This document shows, one piece after another, positions 8,656 to 17,380 of a stretch of 64,000 nucleotides of DNA (the first letter of the stretch is position 1; every line of letters begins with the position of its first letter). The DNA is taken from positions 372,001-436,000 of the forward strand of contig JAYEGL010000017.1 in the NCBI GenBank assembly GCA_034659015.1, given 5' to 3'. Below the pieces are notes generated by a model. It was not told the origin of the DNA, searched no databases, and saw only the letters and a program-made list of their open reading frames with translations. The stretch comes from Maricaulis sp034659015 (GTDB lineage: Bacteria > Pseudomonadota > Alphaproteobacteria > Caulobacterales > Maricaulaceae). The translations under genes and the position numbers were made by a program.

Positions 8656-9957
8656 ATGCACGGGCGGAAAATCGAATTCACGACGCTCACCCAGGCGCAG
8701 GTCGACTTGATTTGCGAACGGCATGAGCGCCTGTGGTCGGGCAAGGCCGGCGGCGCCCGCGCCAGTTTCGCCTACTGCATTGCGGAAAACCTGGACCTGT
8801 CCAATCGCGACCTTTCCGACGCCGACTTCTCCGGCGCCGTACTGCGCGGCGCGAACCTGAACGGCACGACGCTGAACAGCGCCATCTTCTTCGCGGCCGA
8901 CCTGCGGCGCGCGAGCCTGGAAGGCGCCTGCCTGCGCCGGGCCGATCTGCGCGGCGCGATCATGCGGGGCGCCAACCTGACCGGAGCCGACCTCACCGAG
9001 GCCGATCTTCGCGAGGGGGCGATCGCACAGATCGACAAGGAAAAGGGCCTCGCCGTCCTGACCCACAAGACGCAGGAAAACAATTCCGACAAAGCCAACT
9101 TCACGGGCGCCAACCTGTCGCGCTCGAAAATGGCCGGCGCCACCGCCCAGAAATCGGACTTCACGGACGCCATGCTGCTGGGCACGCGGATGATCCGCGC
9201 CAATCTGCGCGGCTCGTCCTTCCAGGGCGCCAATCTGGAAGGCGCCGACCTGTCCGGTGCCGACCTGTCCGATACCGATTTCACCAATGCGGTGCTTATC
9301 GGCACGAAGACAGTGATGGCCACCAAGGACCGTATGTGCACCGAAGGCGCCCTGACCGAGGCCCCCGTGGGCATCGACGCCAGCACGCTGGACAATCCGG
9401 TCGCCAACCAGATCGCCGAACACATGAAATGGTGCGAGACCGACGGGCGCGAGGGCAAGCCTTCCCTGTTCGACGGCACGGATCTGCGCGGCCTGACCTC
9501 GCTGGCCGGCAAGACACTCACCGCTTTTCACGCCCGCGGTGCGACGCTCTACGGGCTGGACCTGGAAGGCGCGCAACTGCAGGGCGCCCGGCTGGAGAAG
9601 GCGGACCTTCGCATGGTTTCGCTGCGCGGCGCCGATCTGCGCGGGGCCGACCTGACCGGAGCCAACCTGTCCAATGCCGACCTGCGCGACTGCCAGCTGG
9701 GACCGCTGCTGCTGGAAGGCGACCGCATCCTGCCCGCATCGCTGGCCGGCACGCGGGCGCGCTATACCGATTTCCGCGGCGCCGACCTGCGCCAGCTCAA
9801 GGCGACCGGCGCCGACTTTTCCTATGCCCATCTGGACGGCGCGGATGTGCGCCGTGCGACCTTCGGCGGCTCCTGCTTCACCGGGACCAGCGTCGACGAG
9901 CGCTTTCTCGAACAGGTCGCCTCCATCGAGGGTGCGGTGGATCTCGACGCCGCCTGA
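8656..9957 (+). CDS. Pentapeptide-repeat protein with two repeat blocks
   Basis: The 433-residue protein has no signal peptide and is dominated by pentapeptide repeats, A(D/N)LxG, which fold as a right-handed quadrilateral beta-helix. The first block covers about residues 30-230, briefly interrupted near 115-135. A region of about 65 residues without repeats follows and contains HMKWCETDGREGK. A second block covers about residues 265-410. The ATG at 8656 follows AGGA by 7 nt; an upstream in-frame GTG at 8617 lacks a ribosome-binding site. The function is unknown; some family members mimic DNA and bind gyrase, but nothing here specifies a partner. It is followed by a bidirectional-looking terminator. 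Confidence 0.85.
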   Translation: MHGRKIEFTTLTQAQVDLICERHERLWSGKAGGARASFAYCIAENLDLSNRDLSDADFSGAVLRGANLNGTTLNSAIFFAADLRRASLEGACLRRADLRGAIMRGANLTGADLTEADLREGAIAQIDKEKGLAVLTHKTQENNSDKANFTGANLSRSKMAGATAQKSDFTDAMLLGTRMIRANLRGSSFQGANLEGADLSGADLSDTDFTNAVLIGTKTVMATKDRMCTEGALTEAPVGIDASTLDNPVANQIAEHMKWCETDGREGKPSLFDGTDLRGLTSLAGKTLTAFHARGATLYGLDLEGAQLQGARLEKADLRMVSLRGADLRGADLTGANLSNADLRDCQLGPLLLEGDRILPASLAGTRARYTDFRGADLRQLKATGADFSYAHLDGADVRRATFGGSCFTGTSVDERFLEQVASIEGAVDLDAA

Positions 9958-9976
9958 CCCCACGCCTTCCGGACCA

Positions 9977-10010
9977 AAAGAAAAGGGCGGCGGACCGATG
10001 TCCGCCGCCC
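9977..10010 (-). terminator. Rho-independent terminator for the Hsp20 gene
   Basis: GGGCGGCGGAC-CGAT-GTCCGCCGCCC is a perfect 11-bp stem (9985-10010), followed on the minus strand by a T-rich run. It may also stop the convergent pentapeptide-repeat gene. Confidence 0.85.
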
Positions 10011-10045
10011 AGTCAATTCGGGGGAATGTCGTGAGATCGGGGCCG

Positions 10046-10522
10046 TCAGGCGGCTTTCGTCTTGCCGCCCTCGATCAGCTTGGCCTTGGACTTGCCAGTC
10101 CCCGACTTGATCTCGATCTGCTTCGGCTTGGCCGCTTCGGGAATTTCGCGAACCAGGCGGATGGTGAGCAGCCCGTTCTTCAGCCCGGCATCGGTCACCT
10201 CGACATGGTCGGCGAGATGGAAGCGGCGCTCGAAAGCGCGCTCTGCGATGCCGCGATGCACGAAACGGCGCTCTTCAGCCTCGTTCTTTTCGGTGATGCG
10301 GCCGGACACCGTCAGCACGTTTTCCTGGACTTCGACAGTCAGGTCTTCCTCGCCGAAACCGGCGACGGCAAGTTCGATGAGATACTCGTCATCATCGACG
10401 TGCTGGATATTGTAGGGGGGATATCCCTGCGACTCGATCTTGGTCGCGGAATCCATCATGTCCGCCAGACGGTCGAAACCGACGATGGAGCGGTAAAGCG
10501 GGGTAAAGTCGACAGTACGCAT
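10046..10522 (-). CDS. ibpA: Small heat-shock protein, Hsp20/alpha-crystallin family
   Basis: This 158-residue holdase chaperone binds unfolding proteins under heat stress. The N-terminus MRTVDFTPLYRSIVGFDRL and the segment YPPYNIQHVDDDEYLIELAVAG match IbpA-type proteins. The alpha-crystallin domain spans about residues 35-130 and ends at NGLLTIRLVREIPE; the C-terminal tail is lysine-rich. It starts at 10522 behind a strong AAGGAGGA. The leader can fold into a hairpin (GTCCGG-GTTT-CCGGAC) and has UCGCU just before the Shine-Dalgarno sequence, so a ROSE-like RNA thermometer is possible. No clear RpoH promoter was seen. Confidence 0.93.
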   Translation of the reverse strand: MRTVDFTPLYRSIVGFDRLADMMDSATKIESQGYPPYNIQHVDDDEYLIELAVAGFGEEDLTVEVQENVLTVSGRITEKNEAEERRFVHRGIAERAFERRFHLADHVEVTDAGLKNGLLTIRLVREIPEAAKPKQIEIKSGTGKSKAKLIEGGKTKAA

Positions 10523-10744
10523 ATCAGTCCATCCTCCTTCAGAGCGATAAACAGGTCCGGAAACCCGGACGGTTTGACAAAGACCGCCACGCTCAAGGGC
10601 CGTGGCCGGTCCGCAGGCCCCGTTTCGGCGACCTGCCCGATCTAGTTGGGGAGCGGATCACGATTGCGCAAGACCCCGCCGCGGCAATTGCGCACGAAGG
10701 CGCGCCCGGCTAGGACTGTGCGCTGGAGAGAGGGAGAATTCCAC

Positions 10745-11719
10745 ATGCGTTACACGGCCTTTGGTGCCCTTCTGGGCGGTTCGCTGCTTCTGGTTTCCTG
10801 CGGGGGATCCGAACCGGAGACCCAGCCCGGCGAGGAGGCGGAAACCGCCATGACCGAAACCGGCGAGCAGGCCGGAACGGACGCGATGCCGGAGACGGCG
10901 GCAGAACCCGACTACAGCGACCTCTCTGCCGTGCTCGACGGCGACTGGCGCGGCGACGCGGCCGAACGCGACGCCTGGCGCCATCCGCAGGAGACGCTGG
11001 AATTCCTCGGCGTCGACCCGTCCTCGACCATTGTCGAAATCTGGCCCGGCGGCGGCTGGTACAGCGATATTCTCGGCCCGTGGATCGCGGCCAATAACGG
11101 CACCTATCTGCCGGCCCATTTCCCGGCCGATGCCGCGAGCGACTACCAGCAGCGGTCCCGTACCGCCTTCGAGACGAAGATTGCCGACAATCCGCTCTAT
11201 GGCGATGTCACCATCGTCGATTTCGACGCCGAAGGCGGGCTGACGGTGGAGGACGGATCCGTCGACGCCGTACTGACCTTCCGCAATGTGCACAACTGGA
11301 TGAGCAACGGCTTTGCCGAACGGGCCTTCGCCGAGTTCAACGACGCGCTCCGCCCGGGCGGCATTCTGGGCGTGGTCGAACACCGCCTGCCCTCCTCGCG
11401 CCAACAGGATCCGATGGCGTCGAGCGGCTATGTCCAGGAGGGCTATGTCATCGCGATGGCCGAAGAGGCCGGCTTCGAGCTCGTCGACACCTCGGAAATC
11501 AACGCCAACCCGGCGGACACGGCCGACCATCCTTTCGGCGTGTGGACGCTGCCGCCGGTGCGCCGCTCGCCCGGCGAGGGCGAAGAGGGCTATGAGGGCT
11601 TCGACCGCGCCGCCTTCGACGCCATCGGCGAAAGCGACCGCATGACCCTGCTCTTCCGCAAGCCGGCTGCTTCCGACGAGGCCGACATGGCGGACGGCGA
11701 GGAAGACGGGACCGAATAA
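10745..11719 (+). CDS. Lipoprotein with class I methyltransferase-like fold (COG4798-like)
   Basis: This 324-residue protein has a lipoprotein signal peptide (lipobox LLVSC, Cys near residue 19), then an acidic, Glu/Thr-rich linker of about 40 residues, then a Rossmann methyltransferase-like domain. Recognisable parts are EIWPGGGWYSDIL (motif I position), VDAVLTFRNVHNW (motif IV) and FNDALRPGGILGVVEH. Export of an S-adenosylmethionine enzyme is unexpected because the cofactor is cytoplasmic, so the domain may bind something else. The ATG at 10745 follows GAGAGGGAG. It overlaps the next gene by one base (TAATG), implying coupling. Confidence 0.85.
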   Translation: MRYTAFGALLGGSLLLVSCGGSEPETQPGEEAETAMTETGEQAGTDAMPETAAEPDYSDLSAVLDGDWRGDAAERDAWRHPQETLEFLGVDPSSTIVEIWPGGGWYSDILGPWIAANNGTYLPAHFPADAASDYQQRSRTAFETKIADNPLYGDVTIVDFDAEGGLTVEDGSVDAVLTFRNVHNWMSNGFAERAFAEFNDALRPGGILGVVEHRLPSSRQQDPMASSGYVQEGYVIAMAEEAGFELVDTSEINANPADTADHPFGVWTLPPVRRSPGEGEEGYEGFDRAAFDAIGESDRMTLLFRKPAASDEADMADGEEDGTE

Positions 11720-12414
11720 TGCGGGTCTTTGCCGCCCTGACCGCCGCGCTCCTGCTGGCCGTTCAACCCGCAGCGGCATGGTCGGCCGCGGACGACAATG
11801 CCGGCGATGCGGAACGCATCGCCGGCCCGCTGCCCCGTTTCTTCCCGCATCTGGACAGCTATCTCGAGCTTGCCGAGGACCGGCGCAGTCATTTCCGTCT
11901 CGCCTATGTGATCGGATCGGATAGCGGCATTCCCCCGGACGAGATCCGCATGTGGTACGCGCATGACGGCGAAACACGGCCGTTCGGTATCGATGCGACA
12001 GGCCGGATCACCAACCTGCCCGGCGCCGAGGCGCTGGAGGCCGGGCCGGACGTCTGGATCAACCAGCCCGAAAGCGATGGCGCGAGCTTCTCCCTGAGCC
12101 TTCAGTTCGAGTATGGCCGCCCCCTCGCCGACCGCTACGCGCGCGCAGACCTGGCCCTCGGCATGGAACAGGCTAACCGGGCGATCCGCCGGGCCGCCGG
12201 CGTGGCGGCGCTCTTCGCACCCAATATGAAGACGGCGGTCTTCGTGTTCGACGGCGCCGCGCCAGAGGCCTGGGCGGTCGATGCCGAGGGCGGGCGCACA
12301 CCGCTCACCGTTCAGGAGAACCGCGCCTTCTTCCGCCCCGGCGACCGGGCGAGCCGGTCCGTGGATCATCTGGAATTCGGCCGCCCCCCACAGCGCGTCC
12401 TGTTCGACAGCTAA
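11719..12414 (+). CDS. Secreted hypothetical protein, coupled to the methyltransferase-like lipoprotein
   Basis: This 231-residue protein begins with a signal peptide (hydrophobic LTAALLLAVQPAAAW, cleavage near residue 20). The mature part has alternating beta-like segments and no motif I recognise. DRRSHFRLAYVIGSD and FSLSLQFEYGRPLADRYARA are representative segments. It starts inside the stop codon of the preceding lipoprotein gene, so the two are co-translated and probably act together in the periplasm. It converges with hisN and overlaps it by 4 nt. Confidence 0.75.
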   Translation: MRVFAALTAALLLAVQPAAAWSAADDNAGDAERIAGPLPRFFPHLDSYLELAEDRRSHFRLAYVIGSDSGIPPDEIRMWYAHDGETRPFGIDATGRITNLPGAEALEAGPDVWINQPESDGASFSLSLQFEYGRPLADRYARADLALGMEQANRAIRRAAGVAALFAPNMKTAVFVFDGAAPEAWAVDAEGGRTPLTVQENRAFFRPGDRASRSVDHLEFGRPPQRVLFDS

Positions 12415-13211
12415 GACGTCGCCGCCGGCGCCAGCAGGGGCAGCACCGCATCCAGCAATGCGCGGGACGCCGCCGCAACGACCTGCCCGCCGCCGCTGGG
12501 ATCGCCGCCGGACCAGTCGGTCACGACACCGCCCGCCCCTTCGATCACCGGGATGAAGGCCTGCACGTCATAGACCTGCAGCCCGCTCTCGATCACCAGG
12601 TCGACCCCGCCGCTGGCCAGCATGGCGTAGGCATAGGCGTCAAAGCCGAAGCGGCACAGGCGCACTCTCTGCCGCACCTGTTCGAACGCCTCGGCTTCGG
12701 CATCCGCGAAGAGAAAGGCGTCGGTGGTGGACAGGATCGCGGTATCCAGGCTGCGCGTGCCGCGCGTGCGCAGCGGGCGCTCCGCGCCGCCGTGGGACAT
12801 CACCGCACCGCCGGGCCAGCCCAGGAAACGTTCGCCGATATGCGGCTGGTCGATCACGCCGACCGCGGGACGGCCCGCGCGCTCCAGCGCGATCAGCACG
12901 GTCCAGGTCGGCAGACCGGCGATAAAGGCGCGCGTGCCATCGATGGGATCGAGCACCCAGCGGCGGCCATTGGCCCCCGCGGTCTCGCCGAACTCCTCGC
13001 CGAGAATGCCGTCATCGGGCGCGTGCTGCGCCAGCACGGCCCGCATCGCCTCCTCGGACGCGCGGTCGGCGGCCGTCACCGGATCGAATCCGGCGTCCAG
13101 CTTGTTCTCGACATCCAGCGGTGCGCGGAAAAGCGGCAGGATGGCCGCGCGGGCCGCATCGGCCATGAGATGGGCGGTCCGGATATCCCCGGCAGGATCG
13201 TAGGCAGACAT
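12411..13211 (-). CDS. hisN: Histidinol-phosphatase, inositol monophosphatase family
   Basis: The 266-residue Mg2+-dependent phosphatase shows the family motifs DPVTAADRASEEAMR, ILGEEFGE and LDPIDGTRAFIAGLPTW, plus the C-terminal metal/substrate segment LQVYDVQAFIPVIEGAGG. This set is typical of HisN-type histidinol-phosphate phosphatases of alphaproteobacteria. A general inositol or sugar phosphatase role cannot be excluded. The start at 13211 gives the family N-terminus; upstream in-frame sequence is not conserved-looking. An XRE regulator gene lies just upstream on the same strand. Confidence 0.88.
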   Translation of the reverse strand: MSAYDPAGDIRTAHLMADAARAAILPLFRAPLDVENKLDAGFDPVTAADRASEEAMRAVLAQHAPDDGILGEEFGETAGANGRRWVLDPIDGTRAFIAGLPTWTVLIALERAGRPAVGVIDQPHIGERFLGWPGGAVMSHGGAERPLRTRGTRSLDTAILSTTDAFLFADAEAEAFEQVRQRVRLCRFGFDAYAYAMLASGGVDLVIESGLQVYDVQAFIPVIEGAGGVVTDWSGGDPSGGGQVVAAASRALLDAVLPLLAPAATS

Positions 13212-13282
13212 GAAAAGGCGCCTAGCACGGCCCTCGCTGCCGCGCCAGACGCCTTCCCGGTGTCCCCCTTGGACAGCCGGTG

Positions 13283-13666
13283 TCAGGCCGCGTCGTTGGC
13301 CGGCTCTTCCGGCTCGAGCGACTTGGCCAGTTCGAGCAGACGTTTGCGCGGACGTTCGCCCAGCCGGTAATAGGCCCGGATGAGGTCCATCGTCTCCTTC
13401 TGGGAGAGGATGTCGGCCGAAAGCGTGTCGGCCTCGTTCTCGTCGCGCTGGGACAGTCCCTCGTAGAAATACTGCACCGGGACGTCGAGCGACTCGGCCA
13501 GCTCGAAGAGCCGGCTGGCGCTGACCCGGTTGGCCCCGCATTCATACTTCTGGATCTGCTGGAAGCGAATTCCCACGGATTCCGCCAGTTGCTGCTGGGT
13601 CAGGCCGAGAAGCCGGCGCCGACGGCGCAGGCGTTTGCCCACATGAAGGTCGATATCGTTGGTCAT
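13283..13666 (-). CDS. XRE-family helix-turn-helix regulator
   Basis: This 127-residue protein has an N-terminal Cro/CI-type HTH (about residues 9-65: RLRRRRRLLGLTQQQLAESV, then IRFQQIQKYECGANRVSASR). A helical tail (AYYRLGERPRKRLLELAKSL) may dimerise. This layout is common among alphaproteobacterial single-domain XRE regulators. Targets cannot be told. It is transcribed toward hisN with a 71-bp gap. Confidence 0.9.
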   Translation of the reverse strand: MTNDIDLHVGKRLRRRRRLLGLTQQQLAESVGIRFQQIQKYECGANRVSASRLFELAESLDVPVQYFYEGLSQRDENEADTLSADILSQKETMDLIRAYYRLGERPRKRLLELAKSLEPEEPANDAA

Positions 13667-13748
13667 ACTCTACTCGCCGCCTGTTCTTCGCGTCTCGAAT
13701 TGCGCCGCATTGGGACGCACACCTGACAGGGGAGCAAAGCGCGTGCCG

Positions 13749-13774
13749 CGCGAAGAAGACCATCAGTCTTCGCG
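13749..13774. terminator. Hairpin downstream of the N-formylglutamate amidohydrolase gene
   Basis: GAAGAC-CATCA-GTCTTC forms a perfect inner stem extended by CGCG on each side. It lies just after the minus-strand gene ending at 13789. No T-tract follows, so it may be a weak terminator or another RNA structure. Confidence 0.35.
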
Positions 13775-13788
13775 TGAAGTGGGCATAA

Positions 13789-14685
13789 TCAGGGCGAAAG
13801 GCTGCGCGACCAGTCTGTCTCGGTCAATTGCCTGACAAGCTTGCGCATTTCCGCTTCGAACCCGGCGAAGTCCGGCGCCATGACGACGCGGTGTTCGTCC
13901 AGGTAGAGGCTGCGATTGATCTCGATCTGGACCACATGCACGCCATCGGCGGGCCGGCCGTAGTGCTCGGTCGTGTAGCCGCCGGCGTAGGGAATGTTCC
14001 GGACCGTGACATAATCGCGCTCGCGCAGCCGGGTCTCGATCGTCTCCACCACACGGGTATCGCAGGACGAGCCGAACCGGTCGCCGAGGACGAAATCAAC
14101 GCCCCGCGCGCTCTGATTGGGCATGGAGTGCATGTCGATCACGATCACGAATCCGTGACGGGCATGGAGTTCGCCGATCAGATTGGCCAGCGCCGCATGA
14201 TAGGGCTCGTAAAACCGGGAAAGCCGGTCACGGGCTTCCGCATAACGCAGGCGGCGGCGATAGAGCGGGCGCCCCTCGAAGCCGATTCGCGGCACCACGC
14301 CCAACCCGGATGCGGCCCGCCGGGAGACCGGGTCGGCCTGGTCGGGAAGCCGGTCGGAGAACATGCCCGGATCGAGCTCCCAGGGTCCGCGATTGGGATC
14401 GACGAAGACTCGGGGAAACTGGGCGCAGACCAGGTGCCCGCCGAATTCCGGCGCCGCAGCAATCAGCGTGTCGACATAGGCATCCTCGGAGCGCCGCAAC
14501 TGGTCCAGGCTGAGACAGGTCAGGGCCTGCATTTCAGCAGAATAGTGACGGCCCGAATGGGGCGATGCGAATATGACCGGACACTCCTGTCCGGCATCGG
14601 GACGAACGACTCGAACCGCATCGGTGGCCGCATTTGGATTTGCCGAAACATCCAAGGCGAGCGATGATGGGGTCACAGCGTCCAT
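13789..14685 (-). CDS. N-formylglutamate amidohydrolase
   Basis: This protein of 298 residues belongs to the N-formylglutamate amidohydrolase (HutG-like) family, which hydrolyses N-formylglutamate to glutamate and formate. Metal-site and family segments visible are FASPHSGRHYS near residue 40, FPRVFVDPNRGPWELDPGMF, FVIVIDMHSMPNQS and VVQIEINRSLYLDE. The ATG at 14685 was preferred over a TTG two codons upstream; neither has a strong Shine-Dalgarno. No other hut genes are present, so histidine use is not implied. It is divergent from cpdR, an arrangement I recall from Caulobacter relatives. Confidence 0.92.
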   Translation of the reverse strand: MDAVTPSSLALDVSANPNAATDAVRVVRPDAGQECPVIFASPHSGRHYSAEMQALTCLSLDQLRRSEDAYVDTLIAAAPEFGGHLVCAQFPRVFVDPNRGPWELDPGMFSDRLPDQADPVSRRAASGLGVVPRIGFEGRPLYRRRLRYAEARDRLSRFYEPYHAALANLIGELHARHGFVIVIDMHSMPNQSARGVDFVLGDRFGSSCDTRVVETIETRLRERDYVTVRNIPYAGGYTTEHYGRPADGVHVVQIEINRSLYLDEHRVVMAPDFAGFEAEMRKLVRQLTETDWSRSLSP

Positions 14686-14802
14686 TGTCAAAGAGTGGTC
14701 AGCTGCACACCGCCGGTCAAGCGCTACAGCGCGTTCAGCGGGTTTTTACCAAGCGCGTGTAGGTTGCCGTCAATTCGACTTTTCGCAAGGGTGGGACCTG
14801 AG

Positions 14803-15168
14803 ATGGCAAAGATTCTTCTGGCAGAAGACGACGATTCGATGCGGGACTTCCTCGCCAAGGCCCTGAAACGGGCCGGACACGAGGTTCTGGTCTGCTCGGA
14901 CGGCGAGGAAGGGCTCGACGCGATCGGCGAACAGCCGGCCCAGTTCGATCTTCTTCTGACCGATATCGTGATGCCCGGCGTCGACGGAATCGAGCTGGCG
15001 CGCCGCGCCGCCGAGATCGACCCGGCCCTCAAGATCATGTTCATTACCGGCTTCGCCGCCGTGGCGCTCAATCCGGGCTCCGGCGCACCGACCAATGCGA
15101 AAGTGCTGTCCAAGCCTTTCCACCTGCGCGAACTGGTCGACGAAGTCGCCCGTGTCATGGCCGCCTGA
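14803..15168 (+). CDS. cpdR: CpdR-type single-domain response regulator
   Basis: The 121-residue protein is only a receiver domain. The acidic pocket is LLAEDDDSMRDFLAKALKRA, the phospho-acceptor Asp is near residue 54 in LLTDIVMPGVDG, and the lysine is in LSKPFHLREL. N-terminal sequence and length match CpdR of Caulobacter, an adaptor that in its unphosphorylated form directs ClpXP to degrade cell-cycle regulators. It ends in VMAA, like CpdR proteins whose C-terminal Ala-Ala is linked to their own turnover (recalled, not checked). ATG 14803 was chosen from the family N-terminus. A strong terminator follows. Confidence 0.9.
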   Translation: MAKILLAEDDDSMRDFLAKALKRAGHEVLVCSDGEEGLDAIGEQPAQFDLLLTDIVMPGVDGIELARRAAEIDPALKIMFITGFAAVALNPGSGAPTNAKVLSKPFHLRELVDEVARVMAA

Positions 15169-15195
15169 TCCGGCCGGACAAGGTGCAGGCAGAAA

Positions 15196-15230
15196 AAAGG
15201 CCCGCCGGATACCGGCGGGCCTTTCTCTTG
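15196..15230. terminator. Bidirectional rho-independent terminator
   Basis: AAAGGCCCGCCGG-ATA-CCGGCGGGCCTTT is a near-perfect stem with A and T flanks on both sides, between convergent cpdR and the S9 peptidase gene. Confidence 0.9.
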
Positions 15231-15247
15231 GCGTTCACAAGGCGGAC

Positions 15248-17272
15248 CTAGAGGCCGCCCGGACCGCAGTCTTCCTCGAGGAAACGCGAGATTTCCGGCA
15301 GGAATTCGCGGTGATGACGCGGATACCAGGGCAGCGAGTGCGGCATGTCCTCCACGACGAGCATCTCGGCGTGCACACGATCGCGCACGGCGTTGTAGAA
15401 GTCCGTCGAATGGAAGAGCGGCACACGCACGTCGCGGTCACCGTGGAAGAGCAGGATCGGGATATTCGCCCGCTGCGTGTTCTCGCTGGGATCCATGCCA
15501 TCCAGCGTCCAGCCCTGAAGGGCACGCTGTACGCGGTTCTCACTCCAGTTCCCGCCGATACGGCCGAGATTGGAGACACCGGCGCCGGCGATGGCACACT
15601 GATAGGGCGAGTTTTCGCGGACGACCGCCGCGATCGCGGCGAAACCGCCATAGGAATAGCCGAAAATGGCGATCCGGTCGGGATCGGCAATGCCCTGCTC
15701 GACGAGCCAGGCCGCACCGTCATCCTTGTCGTCCTGCATGGCCATGCCCCATTCACGGTCACCGGCACGCTGGAGCTCGCGGCCCCAGCCGGTGGACCCG
15801 CGGTATTGCGGCCGCAGGACGGCATAACCGCGCGACGTCAGGAACGGGACCCAGCCGGACGCATCCCAGCCCGCATAGTCGCGGGCCCAGGGGCCGCCGT
15901 GCGGGTGAATGACGGTCGGCAGCGGACCGTCCTCGGGCTCCCAGCCGGCCGGCAGATCCAGCAGTCCCGGAATCTCCAGGCCGTCACGCGCGGGATAATA
16001 GACCAGCTCGGTGTCGGGCAGGCTGCCCGTGTCGATCCACGGACGCGACTGGCCGAGAAGGGTGAGACGGTTGTTCTTTAACAGGTAGTAGATCGGCGGC
16101 TGATCGCTGCTCTCGACACTGAACAGGACGGTTCCGAAGCCCTCGGTCCAGTCCATGATATCGACCGGCTGGTCGAACTGGTCGTCGAGGATCTGCTGGA
16201 CCTGCTGCATGGCCGGGTCGATCCAGTAGACCTCGTTGTCCGCACCCTGATAGGTGAAACCGAGCACATCGTTGAAATTGCTTTCGTGCTGGCCGCGGAC
16301 CAGGCCCGTGATGTTGAAATCCGGATGCGCCAGGAGGGGGCTGTCCGAATAGCTCCGGGCGACGGGGTCGTAGGCATAGACCTGGACCTTGTCGGAAAAC
16401 TGATCGGTCAGCACATAGTACTGGCCGGTCTGCTCGTCGCGGCCGGCCACGCCGACCGTGTAGCGGTCGCGCAGATTGTTGGTCAGCGCGTCGTGAACCT
16501 CGTACTCGCCGGTCTGGTCGTTGCGGATATAGGTCAGGGAGCGATAGTCCAGCTCGCCCGACACCGGTTCCAGTTCGGTACGCACGAGAACGTCGCCATT
16601 GCGGCGATCGAACAGCGCGACCGATGTCCGGCCTCCGGCACGCAGCAGAAGCTCGGCCTGGTCGTTGGAGAGATTGTAGCGGTAGTAGCTCGAGCTCAGC
16701 GACTGGGTGTTGGTCCGTTCGATGATGACATTGTTCGGCTCGAGCGGCAGATCGCTGACCAGGTTTGTCGTGCCCGCGATCTCGAAACAGCGCTGGGTAT
16801 CGCCGCTGACGCCGAGAGAGCGGCCGCCGCGGGCGAAAGCCTCGTCGAAATCCGAATGCTCCTCATCGGTCAGATAGGTCTTCCAGACGAATGTGGCGGT
16901 CGCCCCTGTCGTGCGCCCCTCGCCACAGCCGCCGAGCTGCCCGGTCCATTCCTGGCGCGCGAACACCAGGATCCGGCCCTGTTTCAGCGCCGATGCGGCC
17001 TCGATCGACATGCGATCATTGCTCGGCGTCACGACCGGCGGCGCATCGGGGTCGTCCAGATCCCAGGTCGCCAGCGCAGTCTGCTCATTGTCGGATCCCG
17101 GTGCCGCGACAATGGCAACCACCATGTCGCCTTCCGAGCTGAGCGAGACCGACTGGATGTTGGGAATCCGCGCGATCGCATCGGCCGGAATCGGTTCGGC
17201 GGTCACTTCCGCCCCGGCCTGGGCTGCAATCCCCGTCGCCATCGCCATGGCCATCAGAGTTTGCTTGAACAT
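15248..17272 (-). CDS. Secreted S9-family prolyl-oligopeptidase-like peptidase
   Basis: This 674-residue exported serine peptidase has a signal peptide (MFKQTLMAMAMATGIAAQAG). A long N-terminal region, probably a beta-propeller, occupies about residues 25-410. A C-terminal alpha/beta-hydrolase domain carries the nucleophile in FGYSYGGFAA (Ser near 540), the Asp in FHGDRDVRVP (near 614) and the His in EDMPHSLPW (near 645). It starts at 17272 behind AAGGAGGAG. Two further N-terminal family landmarks are VIHPHGGPWARD and LRPQYRGSTGWG. It lies downstream of the TonB receptor, but an intervening terminator suggests separate transcription. A role in peptide scavenging is likely. Confidence 0.93.
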   Translation of the reverse strand: MFKQTLMAMAMATGIAAQAGAEVTAEPIPADAIARIPNIQSVSLSSEGDMVVAIVAAPGSDNEQTALATWDLDDPDAPPVVTPSNDRMSIEAASALKQGRILVFARQEWTGQLGGCGEGRTTGATATFVWKTYLTDEEHSDFDEAFARGGRSLGVSGDTQRCFEIAGTTNLVSDLPLEPNNVIIERTNTQSLSSSYYRYNLSNDQAELLLRAGGRTSVALFDRRNGDVLVRTELEPVSGELDYRSLTYIRNDQTGEYEVHDALTNNLRDRYTVGVAGRDEQTGQYYVLTDQFSDKVQVYAYDPVARSYSDSPLLAHPDFNITGLVRGQHESNFNDVLGFTYQGADNEVYWIDPAMQQVQQILDDQFDQPVDIMDWTEGFGTVLFSVESSDQPPIYYLLKNNRLTLLGQSRPWIDTGSLPDTELVYYPARDGLEIPGLLDLPAGWEPEDGPLPTVIHPHGGPWARDYAGWDASGWVPFLTSRGYAVLRPQYRGSTGWGRELQRAGDREWGMAMQDDKDDGAAWLVEQGIADPDRIAIFGYSYGGFAAIAAVVRENSPYQCAIAGAGVSNLGRIGGNWSENRVQRALQGWTLDGMDPSENTQRANIPILLFHGDRDVRVPLFHSTDFYNAVRDRVHAEMLVVEDMPHSLPWYPRHHREFLPEISRFLEEDCGPGGL

Positions 17273-17380
17273 TGAATGTCTCCTCCTTCGCACTGCCCGG
17301 GCGACGCCACGGCGCAGGCGCAATATCCGTCTGTCCATCAATGCCCCGGAAGCACCGTCGCCTGCAAGCGGGGCCGGACG

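Noticed and set aside
10523..10744. Strong RpoH promoter for the Hsp20 gene
   Set aside because: A CTTGAG box is present upstream but no matching -10 element was found at the expected distance.
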